Below are positions 9,518-17,750 of a stretch of 64,000 nt of DNA, piece by piece (within the stretch, counting starts at the first letter, position 1; the number at the start of each line of letters is the position of its first letter). Both the position numbers and the translations under genes were made by a program. The notes under the pieces were generated by a model. It was not told the origin of the DNA, did no database searches, and saw nothing but the letters and a program-made list of their open reading frames with translations. This DNA is from Streptomyces abyssalis (lineage in GTDB: Bacteria; Actinomycetota; Actinomycetes; Streptomycetales; Streptomycetaceae). Where the stretch lies: NCBI RefSeq assembly GCF_001751365.1, contig NZ_LJGT01000041.1:1109045-1173044 (forward strand). The letters run 5' to 3'.

Positions 9518-9607
9518 CCGCGGCCGGGGCAGGGGCCGGTCGGCGGGCAGCGGCGGCCCGGGAGCGAGCAGGGGCCTCGGGGTCCTGACGGAGATTCCGG
9601 GCGAGAT

Positions 9608-9664
9608 CCCGGCGGTCTCGAGGAAACCCGGCGGTCTCGCGGAAGAGGCACCCCGGCGGTCTCG
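9608..9664. repeat. three short direct repeats downstream of the LuxR gene
   Basis: CCCGGCGGTCTCG occurs at 9608-9620, 9627-9639 and 9652-9664, between the convergent regulator and DUF6191-like genes. The spacing is uneven (19 and 25). Probably a decayed slippage repeat. Confidence 0.6.
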
Positions 9665-9682
9665 CAGAAGAACCCGGAGGCC

Positions 9683-9943
9683 TCAGGGGAGATCCGGCGG
9701 GCCGCCGTCACCGCCGGCGTCGTCTCCCTCGGACTCCTCGTCGAGCTTCGGCCGCGCGGGAAGGATCGCGTGCTGCTCCTGGAGAGCGATGACGATCCTG
9801 CCGGAGCCGAGGTCGACGGGACCGCAGCCGCGCTGGTTGCTGCCGTCGGCCGCGCCTTCCATGACGTAGGTGTGATCCAGCCGCTGCTTCTCGTGCTGCA
9901 TGTGCTGCTGGCTCGGGAAGAAGAGGTCGTCCGCTATTCCCAT
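9683..9943 (-). CDS. DUF6191-like small protein, second of a pair
   Basis: 86-residue protein beginning MGIADDLFFPSQQHMQHEKQ. The central GCGPVDLGSGRIVI matches the GPIDLTSGRVLI of the neighbouring gene, and both share a (D/E)xLFxPxxxH start and an ExxRLxHT block, so the two are tandem paralogues. Its ATG (9943) lies ten bases inside the end of the upstream gene. The acidic tail after residue 66 is specific to this copy. The family (DUF6191-like, as I recall it) is small, soluble and of unknown function. Confidence 0.65.
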   Translation of the reverse strand: MGIADDLFFPSQQHMQHEKQRLDHTYVMEGAADGSNQRGCGPVDLGSGRIVIALQEQHAILPARPKLDEESEGDDAGGDGGPPDLP

Positions 9944-10140
9944 GGCCGGCTCCCGCCGTGGTCCTCGTCCGTGTCCCGCTGCTCGGGGGGCCGGATCAGC
10001 ACACGTCCTGAGGTGAGATCGATCGGGCCGTGCCCCGGATCGTTGCTGCCCGCTTCCACCCGCGTGTGCTCCAGCCGCCGGCGCTCGTCCTCGGTGTGCC
10101 GCCGGCCCGGGGAGAAGAGCTCCTCCATCAGGTTGAACAT
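9934..10140 (-). CDS. DUF6191-like small protein, first of a pair
   Basis: 68-residue protein beginning MFNLMEELFSPGRRHTEDER and containing GSNDPGHGPIDLTSGRVLIR. ATG 10140 is preserved by the ribosome site GGAGGG four bases upstream. I take this start, not the further upstream in-frame ATG at 10227, because the family begins at MFNL and the extra segment is Arg/Pro-rich filler. It overlaps the second paralogue by ten bases. Function unknown. Confidence 0.7.
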   Translation of the reverse strand: MFNLMEELFSPGRRHTEDERRRLEHTRVEAGSNDPGHGPIDLTSGRVLIRPPEQRDTDEDHGGSRPWE

Positions 10141-10226
10141 CGGCCCTCCGCTCGACCGCCCGATTCGCAGCGGTCCGGTGCTGCACCGCGCGAGCCCCGC
10201 AGCGACGGGACTCACGCGGTGCGGCA

Positions 10227-11390
10227 CTAGCTCACCTTCAACTTCAGGATACGGTCATCGCCGCGTTGCGGGCTGCCGCGTCCGTCCGTCTCGCTCGTCA
10301 GGAGCCACAGCCCGCCGCTGCCGTCGGCGACGACGGTGCGCAGCCGCCCGTACTTGCCGTCCAGGAACGACTGCGGCTCCGCGGCCGCGGCCGTGCCCTT
10401 CAGCGGGATGCGCCACAGCCGTTCGCCGCGCAGGCCGGCCATCCACACCGAGCCCTTCACGATCGCGATGCCGCTCGGGGACGCCTCGGCCGTACGCCAC
10501 TGTTCGACCGGGTCGACGAAGCCGGACTCGCCCGCCCGTCCCTCGGCCTCGGGCCAGCCGTAGTTCTTGCCGCTTCGGATGACGTTCAGCTCGTCCCAGG
10601 TGTTCTGCCCGAACTCGCTCGCCCAGAGCCGCTTCTCCGCGTCCCAGGCGATGCCCTGCACATTGCGGTGGCCGTAGGTGTAGTAGAGCGAGTCGGACTC
10701 GGGATTGCCCTGGCCGGGAGGTTCGCCCTCGGGCGTCATCCGGAGGATCTTGCCGCCGAGCGACTTCTTGTCCTGGGCGAGGCCGCCCTGGCCGGATTCG
10801 CCCGTACCCGCGTAGAGCATCTTGTCGGGCCCGAAGGCGATCCGGCCCCCGTTGTGGATCTCGCCCTTGGGGATGCCCTTGAGCACGGTGTCGGGTGCTC
10901 CGAGCTGGTTGCCGGGGGACTTCTCCGGGTCGTAGTTCATGCGGACGATGCGGTTGTCGGACGCCGTCGTCAGATACGCGTAGACCATCTTGGCGTTGTC
11001 GGGCGGGACGGCGATGCCGAGCAGCCCGCCCTCGCCGCTCGCCTGCACGCCGGGCACCGTGCCGACCACGGTCTTCTTGCCGTTGCGCTCGTCGACGCGG
11101 ACGATCCTCCCGTCGTCGCGCTGGGAGACGAGCAGCCCGTCGCCGGGCAGCGGCGCCAGCCCCCAGGGCGACTTCAGCCGCGTCGTGACGGTGCGTTCCA
11201 CCTTCACCGAGCCCTTCGCGGGAGCGGCCGACGCCGTCGCGTTCGGGCCGGTCTCCGCAGTGGGGGAGGCAGGCGTGGACTTCTCCTCCGAGGGGCCGCC
11301 GGAGTCGTCGGAGCAGCCCGCCGTCAGCAGCGCCAGGGCGGCGAGCCCCGCGGCGGTGGCTCGGACGGACGGCAGATAGCGGCTTCGCAC
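10227..11390 (-). CDS. PQQ-type glucose/sorbosone dehydrogenase-like lipoprotein
   Basis: 387-residue exported protein. GTG 11390, eight bases after GGGAGG, gives a classical lipoprotein signal peptide with lipobox LLTAGC at about residues 16-21 and an acidic/Ser/Pro linker. The rest is a six-bladed propeller of the sugar-dehydrogenase family: LKSPWGLAPLPGDGLLVSQR, GEGGLLGIAVPP, GEIHNGGRIAFGPDKMLYAG, YTYGHRNVQGIAWD, SEFGQNTWDELNVI and GKNYGWPEAEG. These are the usual calcium/PQQ-site blades. It should be anchored outside the membrane and oxidise an aldose, but the substrate is not evident and many actinobacterial members have no known activity. Confidence 0.88.
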   Translation of the reverse strand: MRSRYLPSVRATAAGLAALALLTAGCSDDSGGPSEEKSTPASPTAETGPNATASAAPAKGSVKVERTVTTRLKSPWGLAPLPGDGLLVSQRDDGRIVRVDERNGKKTVVGTVPGVQASGEGGLLGIAVPPDNAKMVYAYLTTASDNRIVRMNYDPEKSPGNQLGAPDTVLKGIPKGEIHNGGRIAFGPDKMLYAGTGESGQGGLAQDKKSLGGKILRMTPEGEPPGQGNPESDSLYYTYGHRNVQGIAWDAEKRLWASEFGQNTWDELNVIRSGKNYGWPEAEGRAGESGFVDPVEQWRTAEASPSGIAIVKGSVWMAGLRGERLWRIPLKGTAAAAEPQSFLDGKYGRLRTVVADGSGGLWLLTSETDGRGSPQRGDDRILKLKVS

Positions 11391-11537
11391 GGTCAGCGCC
11401 TCCCGGTGTCGGTGTGCTCCGGTCACAGTGTGAGCGGTGAGCTCAGCACACCACATCAGTAACGGCGCCGTCGGGCACAGCGGAAGTTCGCGCACGGATG
11501 CGCGTACGCGGCTGTCGTCGCGGGTCTGCCGCCGGAG

Positions 11538-12548
11538 TCACTCCCAGGAGCCCTGCGCGGCGGGCAGCGCGTCCAGTTCGGCCATGTCGGCGGGTGTGAG
11601 TGCCAGGTCCGCGGCGGCGGCGTTCTCGGCCACCCGGCGCTCCTTCTTCGTACCGGGCAGCGGAACGACTTCCCGACCCTGCGCCAGCAGCCAGGCAAGC
11701 GCCACCTGAGCGGGCGTCACCTCTCCGTGCCGCTCCGCGACCCGGCGCAGGCCCGCCACGACGGGCTGGTTGGCGGCCATCATCTCGGCGGTGAAGCGCG
11801 GGTGACGGGCACGCACGTCGTCCGTCTCGAAGCCGCCTCCCGGGGTGAGGGTGCCGGTCAAGTAGCCGTTGCCCAGCGGCATCGCGGCCATGAAGCCCAC
11901 ACCGTGCGAGACGCACCACGGCAGCAGCGAATCCAGCGCCTCCCGCGACCAGACGGCCAGCTCGGCCTGTACGCCGCTGACGGGGAAGACGCCCTGCACG
12001 CGCTCCAGCTGCCGGATCGTCGCGGCGTGTATGCCCGAACCCGTCGTCACCGGCCGGTTCCTGTGGTCCGCCCGTGCGCCCACGGCGCTGAATCCGAGCG
12101 CCCGTACCTTGCCCTCGCTGACCAGCTCGGCCATCGCGCCCCAGGTCTCCTCGACGGGCACCTCGGGGTCGGCACGGTGCAGCTGGTAAAGGTCGATGAA
12201 GTCCGTCTGCAGGCGGCGCAGCGACGCGTCGCACGCCCGTTTCACGTAGCCGGGGCGGCCGTTGGCGACGATGTGCTGCTCGCCCACGAGCAGCCCGCAC
12301 TTGGTGGAGACGAAGGCGTCCTCGCGCCGCTCCTTGAGGACCCGCCCGATCAGCAGCTCGTTGGTGAACGGGCCGTACATGTCCGCCGTGTCCAGCAGCG
12401 TCATGCCGCGGTCGAGTGCGGCATGGACCGTACGGAGCGACTCCTCGCCGCTCTGCTCGGACGCCGAATACGCCCAGCTCATCGGCATGCAGCCGAGGCC
12501 GATCGCACCCACTCCGAGCGCTGCCGCGCCGATCGTCCTGCGCTCCAC
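11538..12548 (-). CDS. aldo/keto reductase
   Basis: 336-residue NADPH-dependent oxidoreductase of the AKR superfamily. GTG 12548 is chosen because GGGGAG lies nine bases upstream and it gives VERRTIGAAALGV, the usual first strand. The catalytic tetrad is visible: D and Y in LLDTADMYGPFTNE, K in VSTKCGLL and H in LYQLHRADPEVPVE. The C-terminal cofactor region reads VVPLPGTKKERRVAENAAA. Members reduce aldehydes, ketones or sugars; the substrate is unknown. It reads away from the divergent 2-hydroxyacid dehydrogenase gene 104 bases upstream. Confidence 0.9.
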   Translation of the reverse strand: MERRTIGAAALGVGAIGLGCMPMSWAYSASEQSGEESLRTVHAALDRGMTLLDTADMYGPFTNELLIGRVLKERREDAFVSTKCGLLVGEQHIVANGRPGYVKRACDASLRRLQTDFIDLYQLHRADPEVPVEETWGAMAELVSEGKVRALGFSAVGARADHRNRPVTTGSGIHAATIRQLERVQGVFPVSGVQAELAVWSREALDSLLPWCVSHGVGFMAAMPLGNGYLTGTLTPGGGFETDDVRARHPRFTAEMMAANQPVVAGLRRVAERHGEVTPAQVALAWLLAQGREVVPLPGTKKERRVAENAAAADLALTPADMAELDALPAAQGSWE

Positions 12549-12640
12549 CTGGACCGACTCCCCTCTGCCGGCCCCCAAACTAACGCCTGCCCGGGGCGGT
12601 GTCCGACGAGGCTCCTTCCCTCACTCTTCCGGACAGCGCC

Positions 12641-12653
12641 TACCCTCTGACCA
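12641..12653 (+). promoter_or_regulatory. leaderless promoter -10 of the hydroxyacid dehydrogenase gene
   Basis: TACCCT at 12641-12646 lies six bases before ATG 12653, so transcription should begin at or next to the start codon. There is no Shine-Dalgarno sequence. Confidence 0.45.
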
Positions 12654-13642
12654 TGGCACCATCACCGGCACCGCAGGACTCCGGGGCACCCTCGGCGGCG
12701 CGAGCCGCCACAGACGTCTGGCTGCCGATTCCGCCCGCCCAGATCGAAGGACTCCCGGAGGGCTTCACCTACCACTTCTGGGACGGCGACGAGGAGTTCC
12801 CCGCCGACCCGGACGACTGCTGCTTCTACGTCGTCCCGTACATGAAGGGCCAGGCCGTGTCCGTGCGCCCGCTGCCGCAGATGCGGCGGCTGCGCGTGGT
12901 GCAGACGCTGACGGCGGGGATAGACCACGTGGCGGGCGCCGTGCGTGACCTTCCGCCGGGGACGCTGCTGTGCAACGCCCGCGGTGTGCACGACGCCTCC
13001 ACGGCCGAACTCGCCCTGGCCCTCACGCTTGCGGCCCTGCGCCGGCTGCCGGCGTTCGTACGGGCCCAGGACGCCGAGGAGTGGAGCCCCGGTGTGTACG
13101 ACGCGCTCGCCGACAAGTCCGTCCTCATCGTCGGTTACGGCGCGATCGGTTCGGCCGTGGAGGAACGGCTCCTCCCCTTCGAGGTCGAGGAGGTCGTGCG
13201 GGTGGCGCGTACTCCGCGTGAGGCGCCGCGCGGGCCGGTCCAGGCGATGGACGCCCTGCCCGGGCTGCTGCCGCACGCCGACGTGGTGATCCTGTGCACG
13301 CCGCTGACCGAGGAGACGAGGGGACTTGCCGGAGCCGGCTTCCTCTCCCGCATGAAGGACGGCGCACTGCTCGTCAACGTCGCGCGCGGGGGAGTGGTCG
13401 ACACCAAGTCCCTGCTGGCGGAGCTGGATTCGGGCCGGCTGCGTGCCGCACTCGACGTGACCGAGCCCGAGCCGCTGCCGGCGGGACACCCCCTCTGGCA
13501 GGCTCCGGGGGTGCTCATCACCCCGCACGTCGGCGGTCCGACGACCGCGTTCCTGCCGCGCGCGAAGCGGCTGCTGCGCGCCCAGCTCGGCCGCTGGGCC
13601 CGTGGTGAACCCCTGGAGCACACGGTGGCCGTCGCCGAGTGA
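12653..13642 (+). CDS. D-isomer-specific 2-hydroxyacid dehydrogenase family protein
   Basis: 329-residue cytoplasmic NAD(P)-dependent dehydrogenase. ATG 12653 is preferred to GTG 12599 because a -10-like TACCCT sits directly before it. The Rossmann motif is VGYGAIGSAVEERL (about residues 160-173). Active-site residues are Arg in NVARGGVVDT, Glu in DVTEPEPLP and His in ITPHVGGPTTAF. Length fits the glyoxylate/hydroxypyruvate reductase branch rather than SerA. The physiological substrate is not clear. It is a single-gene unit between divergent AKR and the GGDEF gene. Confidence 0.88.
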   Translation: MAPSPAPQDSGAPSAARAATDVWLPIPPAQIEGLPEGFTYHFWDGDEEFPADPDDCCFYVVPYMKGQAVSVRPLPQMRRLRVVQTLTAGIDHVAGAVRDLPPGTLLCNARGVHDASTAELALALTLAALRRLPAFVRAQDAEEWSPGVYDALADKSVLIVGYGAIGSAVEERLLPFEVEEVVRVARTPREAPRGPVQAMDALPGLLPHADVVILCTPLTEETRGLAGAGFLSRMKDGALLVNVARGGVVDTKSLLAELDSGRLRAALDVTEPEPLPAGHPLWQAPGVLITPHVGGPTTAFLPRAKRLLRAQLGRWARGEPLEHTVAVAE

Positions 13643-13950
13643 CCCGGGTGCCGGGGAGCCGGCCCGCAAGGCGACGCGGAGACCGTCCGCGAGGGTCCCC
13701 TAGACGTCTCGCGAGGGGCGTCACGGGGACCGTCCGCGGGGCGTTCCGCCGACCCTGCCTGAGGGCTGCCGAAGCGCTCCAACACCCCTGAAAAATACGC
13801 TCCGGAGGCGTACGAACGCTCCCAGTGTCCGCAACGTGCCTGGTCGTCACGTTCTGTATCGGCACTATGTCCCTCTGTGACGGTTCTGGTGTATCGTCCA
13901 AGAGGGGGCGAACCCGGACACGAGGGGGGCGACGGGCGAATGCGCGGTCA

Positions 13951-16900
13951 ATGGACGAACTGCCGGTGGACGAAGCGCCTTACACCACGGACACCCTGCC
14001 GTCGGCCGGTCCCGCAGCGGGACCGGAGCGCGGAAGTGCCCGTGTGCCGGTGCCCCGTCCGCGCGTACCGGAGGCCCGGGAGGGCTCTGTCCCGCAGGGG
14101 GACACGATGACCGCCGGAGGCGCGGCCACGCGCCAGGGCATCGTACGGACCCCGGCCGGTGCGCCGGCCTTCGCTCCGCCCTCCACGCAGCCGGGCGCTC
14201 CGCACGCCGGTGAGGTCCCTTCGGGCGGCAGGCCGGGAGGAGTTGGAGCACCGGCGGTGAGCGGCGCGCTCGCCCCTGACGGGGCCGAGCCGCGTGGCGG
14301 AGCCGCTGCGCCGGCGGGCCCCTCGCGGGTGGTGAGCGTGCTGCCGCAGCTGCTGCTCGTCGTCCTGTGCTGCGGCTATGCGGCAGGCGCGGCCGTCGGG
14401 TGGGGTTCCGAGCAAGTGTCGCTGTTCATGGGTGACTTCGGGCTGAGCGCCGCCGGACTGCTGGCCGCCGCCTCCTGCGTACGGTATGCGCGCGCGCACC
14501 GCGGCACCCAACTGGGCCCGGCCTGGCTCATGTTCGGCCTCTCGTCGCTGATGGCGGCCGCCGGCAACGCGGTGTGGGGGTGGTACGAGGTGGTGCTGCA
14601 CCAGCCCGTGCCGCGTCCCTCCGCCGCCGACTTCTGCTTCCTGCTCTTCGCCCCGCCCGCGATCATCGGCCTGCTCGTGCTCGCCAAGAGGCCCGTCACG
14701 CGCGCCGGTTGGGTCTGCCTGGGCCTCGACTCGTGGCTGATCGGCGGTTCGCTGCTCACGATCTCCTGGTCGCTCGCGCTCGTCCACACCGCGTACTGGG
14801 AGGGCGATTCGGTGGCGCGGGCCGCGCTCAGCCTCGCCTATCCGCTGCTCGACATCGTGCTGGTGAGCATGGTGCTGGTGCTGCATTTCAGGCGCTCCGC
14901 AGCACACCGTTCGGCGATCAACACGGCCATCGGCGCCCTCGCGCTGACGGTGCTGTGCGACGCGCTGTTCACCTCGCCGCTGCTCCGTGAGCACTACACC
15001 TCGGGGCAGTTGCTGGACGCGGGATGGTTCGCGGGCTCCCTGCTCCTCGCGTACGCGCCGTGGGTCAAGGGCGAGCGGGAGGCCGCGCGGGCCGGCACGG
15101 CCCGCAAGGGCGCCGCGGCCGGTCCCGGCCGTGCCGTCGCGGTGCAGGATCGGGAGGACGTCCCGGACGGCGACAGCCCCAGCCGCCCGATCGCGGGGTC
15201 GCTGGCCGCGCTCACGCCGTATCTGGCCGCCGCCGTCTGCACGTTGGGGATTCTCTACAACGCGGTCTCGGGGCGCGAGATCGACGGCGTGGTGCTCTTC
15301 ACCGCCTGCACGGTCGTGCTCGCCCTGGTCGTACGGCAGGGCATCATGCTGCTGGACAACATCAGCCTCACCCAGGAACTGGCCCAGAAGGAGAACCACT
15401 TCCGCTCGCTGGTCCAGGGGTCGAGCGACGTCATCATGATCGCTTCGCCCACTGGCATGCTCCGTTACGTCTCTCCCGCGGCCGCCGGGGTCTACGGCCG
15501 GGACGGCGACGCCCTCATCGGCTCGGAGCTCGCCGCGCTGATCCACCCCGAGGACCTCGCCCGTGTGCTGCACGAGTTGCGCCGTTTCCTCGCGACGCCT
15601 CCGCATCAGGAGCCCTCGACCCGGATCGAGTGCCGCTTCAGGCACGGCCGCGGCCACTGGCTGAACGTCGAGTCGACGGTCAACCGCTACCGCAGCGGAC
15701 TGATCTTCAACAGCCGGGACGTGACCGAACGCGTCCGTCTCCAGGCTCAGTTGCAGCACAACGCCTCGCACGACCCGCTCACCGACCTGCCCAACCGGGC
15801 CCTGTTCACCGAGCGCGTGCGCAAGGCCCTCGTCGGGCGACGCGGCGGGGACAGCGAGCACGCCGTCCTCTTCATCGACCTCGACGGGTTCAAGGCGGTC
15901 AACGACAGCGTCGGCCACCAGGGCGGCGACGAACTGCTCGTGGCCGCGGCCCGCCGCCTCCAGGAGTCCGTCCGGGCGGGCGACACCGCTGCCCGCCTCG
16001 GAGGTGACGAGTTCGCGGTGCTCATCCTCGGCGACGGCAACCCGAGCACCCACTCCGAGACCGAGCGTGAGCAGCGCATCCACGAGATCGCCGACCGGCT
16101 GCGCATGACGCTCTCCGAGCCGTACAGCGTGGAGGGCCGGGAGGTGCGGATCGCCGCGTCCATCGGCATCGCCTTCGCCGAGCCCGGCATCTCGCCCACC
16201 ACGCTCATGCGCAACGCGGACCTGGCGATGTACCGCGCGAAGCAGGCGGGCAAGGCCAGGGTCGAGCTGTACGCGCCACGGCTCCAGGACGGCACACCCG
16301 GCAAGCCCGGCACGTACGCGGCCGGTGTGCCACGGGCGGCGGGCGGCACCCGCGAGGACCACGAGGCAGGCCGCGAGGTCCACGAGTCCGGCGCGGCCGC
16401 GAAGAGGCATGCGGTGGCCGCGGCTGCGCAGCCCGGCAGCGAGTTCACGCTGCTGCACCAGCCCGTCGTCGAACTGGCGGGCGGCAAGATCACGGCGGTC
16501 ACGGCCCATCCGCGGAAGCGCTCCGCGCAGGGCGTCCTGTTCACCCCGGCCGAGTTCCTGCGCGCGGGAAGCGGAGACGGAAGCGGGAGCCCCGGCGCGG
16601 GCGACGGAGGCAGCGGAGTCCGGCCCGGCGCGGCGGCCGAGTCCGGCCACCGGCTGCTGGAGGAGGCCGTGCGTCAGGCGGTGGCCCGGCACGGCGCCGG
16701 CTTCCCGGTGCCCGTATCCGTACGGCTGCCTGCCGCGTGCCTCACCGAGTCGGCACCCGGCAGCCGCACCGTCGAGGCCGTGCTCGCGCCCCGGGACGAG
16801 CTGCCGCCGGGTTCGCTGATCCTGGAACTGACGGGCGCCGACACGCGCGTGGCCCTGGACGAGCTGGAGGCGAGACTGAGCGCGCTGCACCGCCTCGGCG

Positions 16901-17514
16901 TCCGTATCGCCCTGGACGGCTTCGGCAGCGGGCCGCTGGCGGTGTCGGCCCTGCGGCGGCTGCCCGTGGATGTCGTGAGACTCGAACGAACCCTCGTCGA
17001 GGGCGTGGTGGAGTCCACGAGGCAGCGAAAGATCACCAAGGGGCTGCTGCGCATCGCGGACGACCTCGGGCTGACGTCCGTCGCCGAGGGTCTCGACCTG
17101 CCCGAACACGCGGTCAGACTGCGGGAGATGGGCTGCACCCACGGCCAGGGTGCGGTCTTCTCGGGGCCGCTCGACGAGCACCGCTTACGTCACGCGCTCT
17201 CGCGCGGGGTGCTGCCGGTGCCCGAGGAGCGCACGCCCGCGCGCGGAGTTCCCGCGTGCGGGCGCCCGGCGGGTTCGGCGGGTGGCCCGGCACCGGGAGG
17301 CGCGGCGACGGGCGGGAGGAGTGGTCACACTTCGTCCGGACGGGGCGGCGGCCGCTCGGTCGTGGTCGCCGGAGCCCTGCCCGTAAGGTTGCAGGAACGG
17401 CGCGAGAGCATGCCGCCGTGGCTGGTGTCGGGGGACGTCAGGGAGCCAGTGGAACCGGTCACACAGCCGCCGTCTCCGTGCCCGCATGCTGAGACGCGTG
17501 TCCCACCCACTTGA
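13951..17514 (+). CDS. cdgC: membrane GGDEF protein with PAS and degenerate EAL domain
   Basis: About 1187 residues from ATG 13951; other in-frame starts are 13825, 13867 and 14107, the last with GGGGGA just upstream. After a Pro/Ala/Gly-rich N-terminus there are multiple TM helices at about 130-470, a PAS domain at about 484-600, a GGDEF domain at about 605-775 and an EAL-type domain at about 830-1087. The cyclase signature is complete (LFIDLDGFKAVNDSVGHQGG and RLGGDEFAVL at residue 684). The EAL half lacks the EAL triplet (AVTAHPRKR instead), has LDGFGSG for DDFGTG and LERTLVEG in place of KxDxxxV, so it is probably not a phosphodiesterase. Predicted role: c-di-GMP synthesis and signal sensing in development. 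The symbol rests on its position directly upstream of ilvB, where I recall CdgC in S. coelicolor. Confidence 0.85.
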   Translation: MDELPVDEAPYTTDTLPSAGPAAGPERGSARVPVPRPRVPEAREGSVPQGDTMTAGGAATRQGIVRTPAGAPAFAPPSTQPGAPHAGEVPSGGRPGGVGAPAVSGALAPDGAEPRGGAAAPAGPSRVVSVLPQLLLVVLCCGYAAGAAVGWGSEQVSLFMGDFGLSAAGLLAAASCVRYARAHRGTQLGPAWLMFGLSSLMAAAGNAVWGWYEVVLHQPVPRPSAADFCFLLFAPPAIIGLLVLAKRPVTRAGWVCLGLDSWLIGGSLLTISWSLALVHTAYWEGDSVARAALSLAYPLLDIVLVSMVLVLHFRRSAAHRSAINTAIGALALTVLCDALFTSPLLREHYTSGQLLDAGWFAGSLLLAYAPWVKGEREAARAGTARKGAAAGPGRAVAVQDREDVPDGDSPSRPIAGSLAALTPYLAAAVCTLGILYNAVSGREIDGVVLFTACTVVLALVVRQGIMLLDNISLTQELAQKENHFRSLVQGSSDVIMIASPTGMLRYVSPAAAGVYGRDGDALIGSELAALIHPEDLARVLHELRRFLATPPHQEPSTRIECRFRHGRGHWLNVESTVNRYRSGLIFNSRDVTERVRLQAQLQHNASHDPLTDLPNRALFTERVRKALVGRRGGDSEHAVLFIDLDGFKAVNDSVGHQGGDELLVAAARRLQESVRAGDTAARLGGDEFAVLILGDGNPSTHSETEREQRIHEIADRLRMTLSEPYSVEGREVRIAASIGIAFAEPGISPTTLMRNADLAMYRAKQAGKARVELYAPRLQDGTPGKPGTYAAGVPRAAGGTREDHEAGREVHESGAAAKRHAVAAAAQPGSEFTLLHQPVVELAGGKITAVTAHPRKRSAQGVLFTPAEFLRAGSGDGSGSPGAGDGGSGVRPGAAAESGHRLLEEAVRQAVARHGAGFPVPVSVRLPAACLTESAPGSRTVEAVLAPRDELPPGSLILELTGADTRVALDELEARLSALHRLGVRIALDGFGSGPLAVSALRRLPVDVVRLERTLVEGVVESTRQRKITKGLLRIADDLGLTSVAEGLDLPEHAVRLREMGCTHGQGAVFSGPLDEHRLRHALSRGVLPVPEERTPARGVPACGRPAGSAGGPAPGGAATGGRSGHTSSGRGGGRSVVVAGALPVRLQERRESMPPWLVSGDVREPVEPVTQPPSPCPHAETRVPPT

Positions 17515-17546
17515 CACGGAAAGTGCCTCGGGGGAGGGTCTGTGCC

Positions 17547-17588
17547 ATGCGCACCCGAATTCTCGTACTTGGAAAGCGCGTCGACTGA
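17547..17588 (+). CDS. ilvB leader peptide
   Basis: 13-codon reading frame MRTRILVLGKRVD, with GGGGGAGGG seven bases before its ATG. It contains Ile-Leu-Val-Leu in a row, the residues made by the downstream enzymes, and is followed by a terminator. Ribosome stalling at these codons would govern read-through into ilvBNC, as in classical attenuation. A similar leader before ilvB is known in streptomycetes. It is much shorter than ordinary genes and has no other function I can see. Confidence 0.85.
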   Translation: MRTRILVLGKRVD

Positions 17589-17661
17589 CCGGGTCCACAC
17601 CACGACCCGCGATCCCAGCGACGCGCTCCCCTCGCTTGCCTCACGGCACGAGGGGTTTTTT
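17589..17661 (+). promoter_or_regulatory. ilvBNC attenuator
   Basis: Between the leader stop and ilvB the RNA can form a rho-independent terminator: CCCCTCG (17628-17634) pairs with CGAGGGG (17649-17655), with inner GCC/GGC pairs, followed by TTTTTT (17656-17661). The preceding 17589-17627 would hold the competing pairing, for example GGGTC/GACCC-type arms around 17590-17605. The combination with the leader peptide makes attenuation by charged Ile, Leu and Val tRNA the likely control. Confidence 0.85.
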
Positions 17662-17750
17662 GTTGCACAAACGCCGGAGACAAGCTCCACCACTCAGCAG
17701 CAACCGCACAAATCGAGCGTCAACCCTCACTCTCCGAGAAGAGATCACCG

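Noticed and set aside
13948-17181. 1077-codon minus-strand frame opposite the GGDEF gene
   Set aside because: Antisense shadow; composition is Arg/Gln/His-rich filler and there is no ribosome site.
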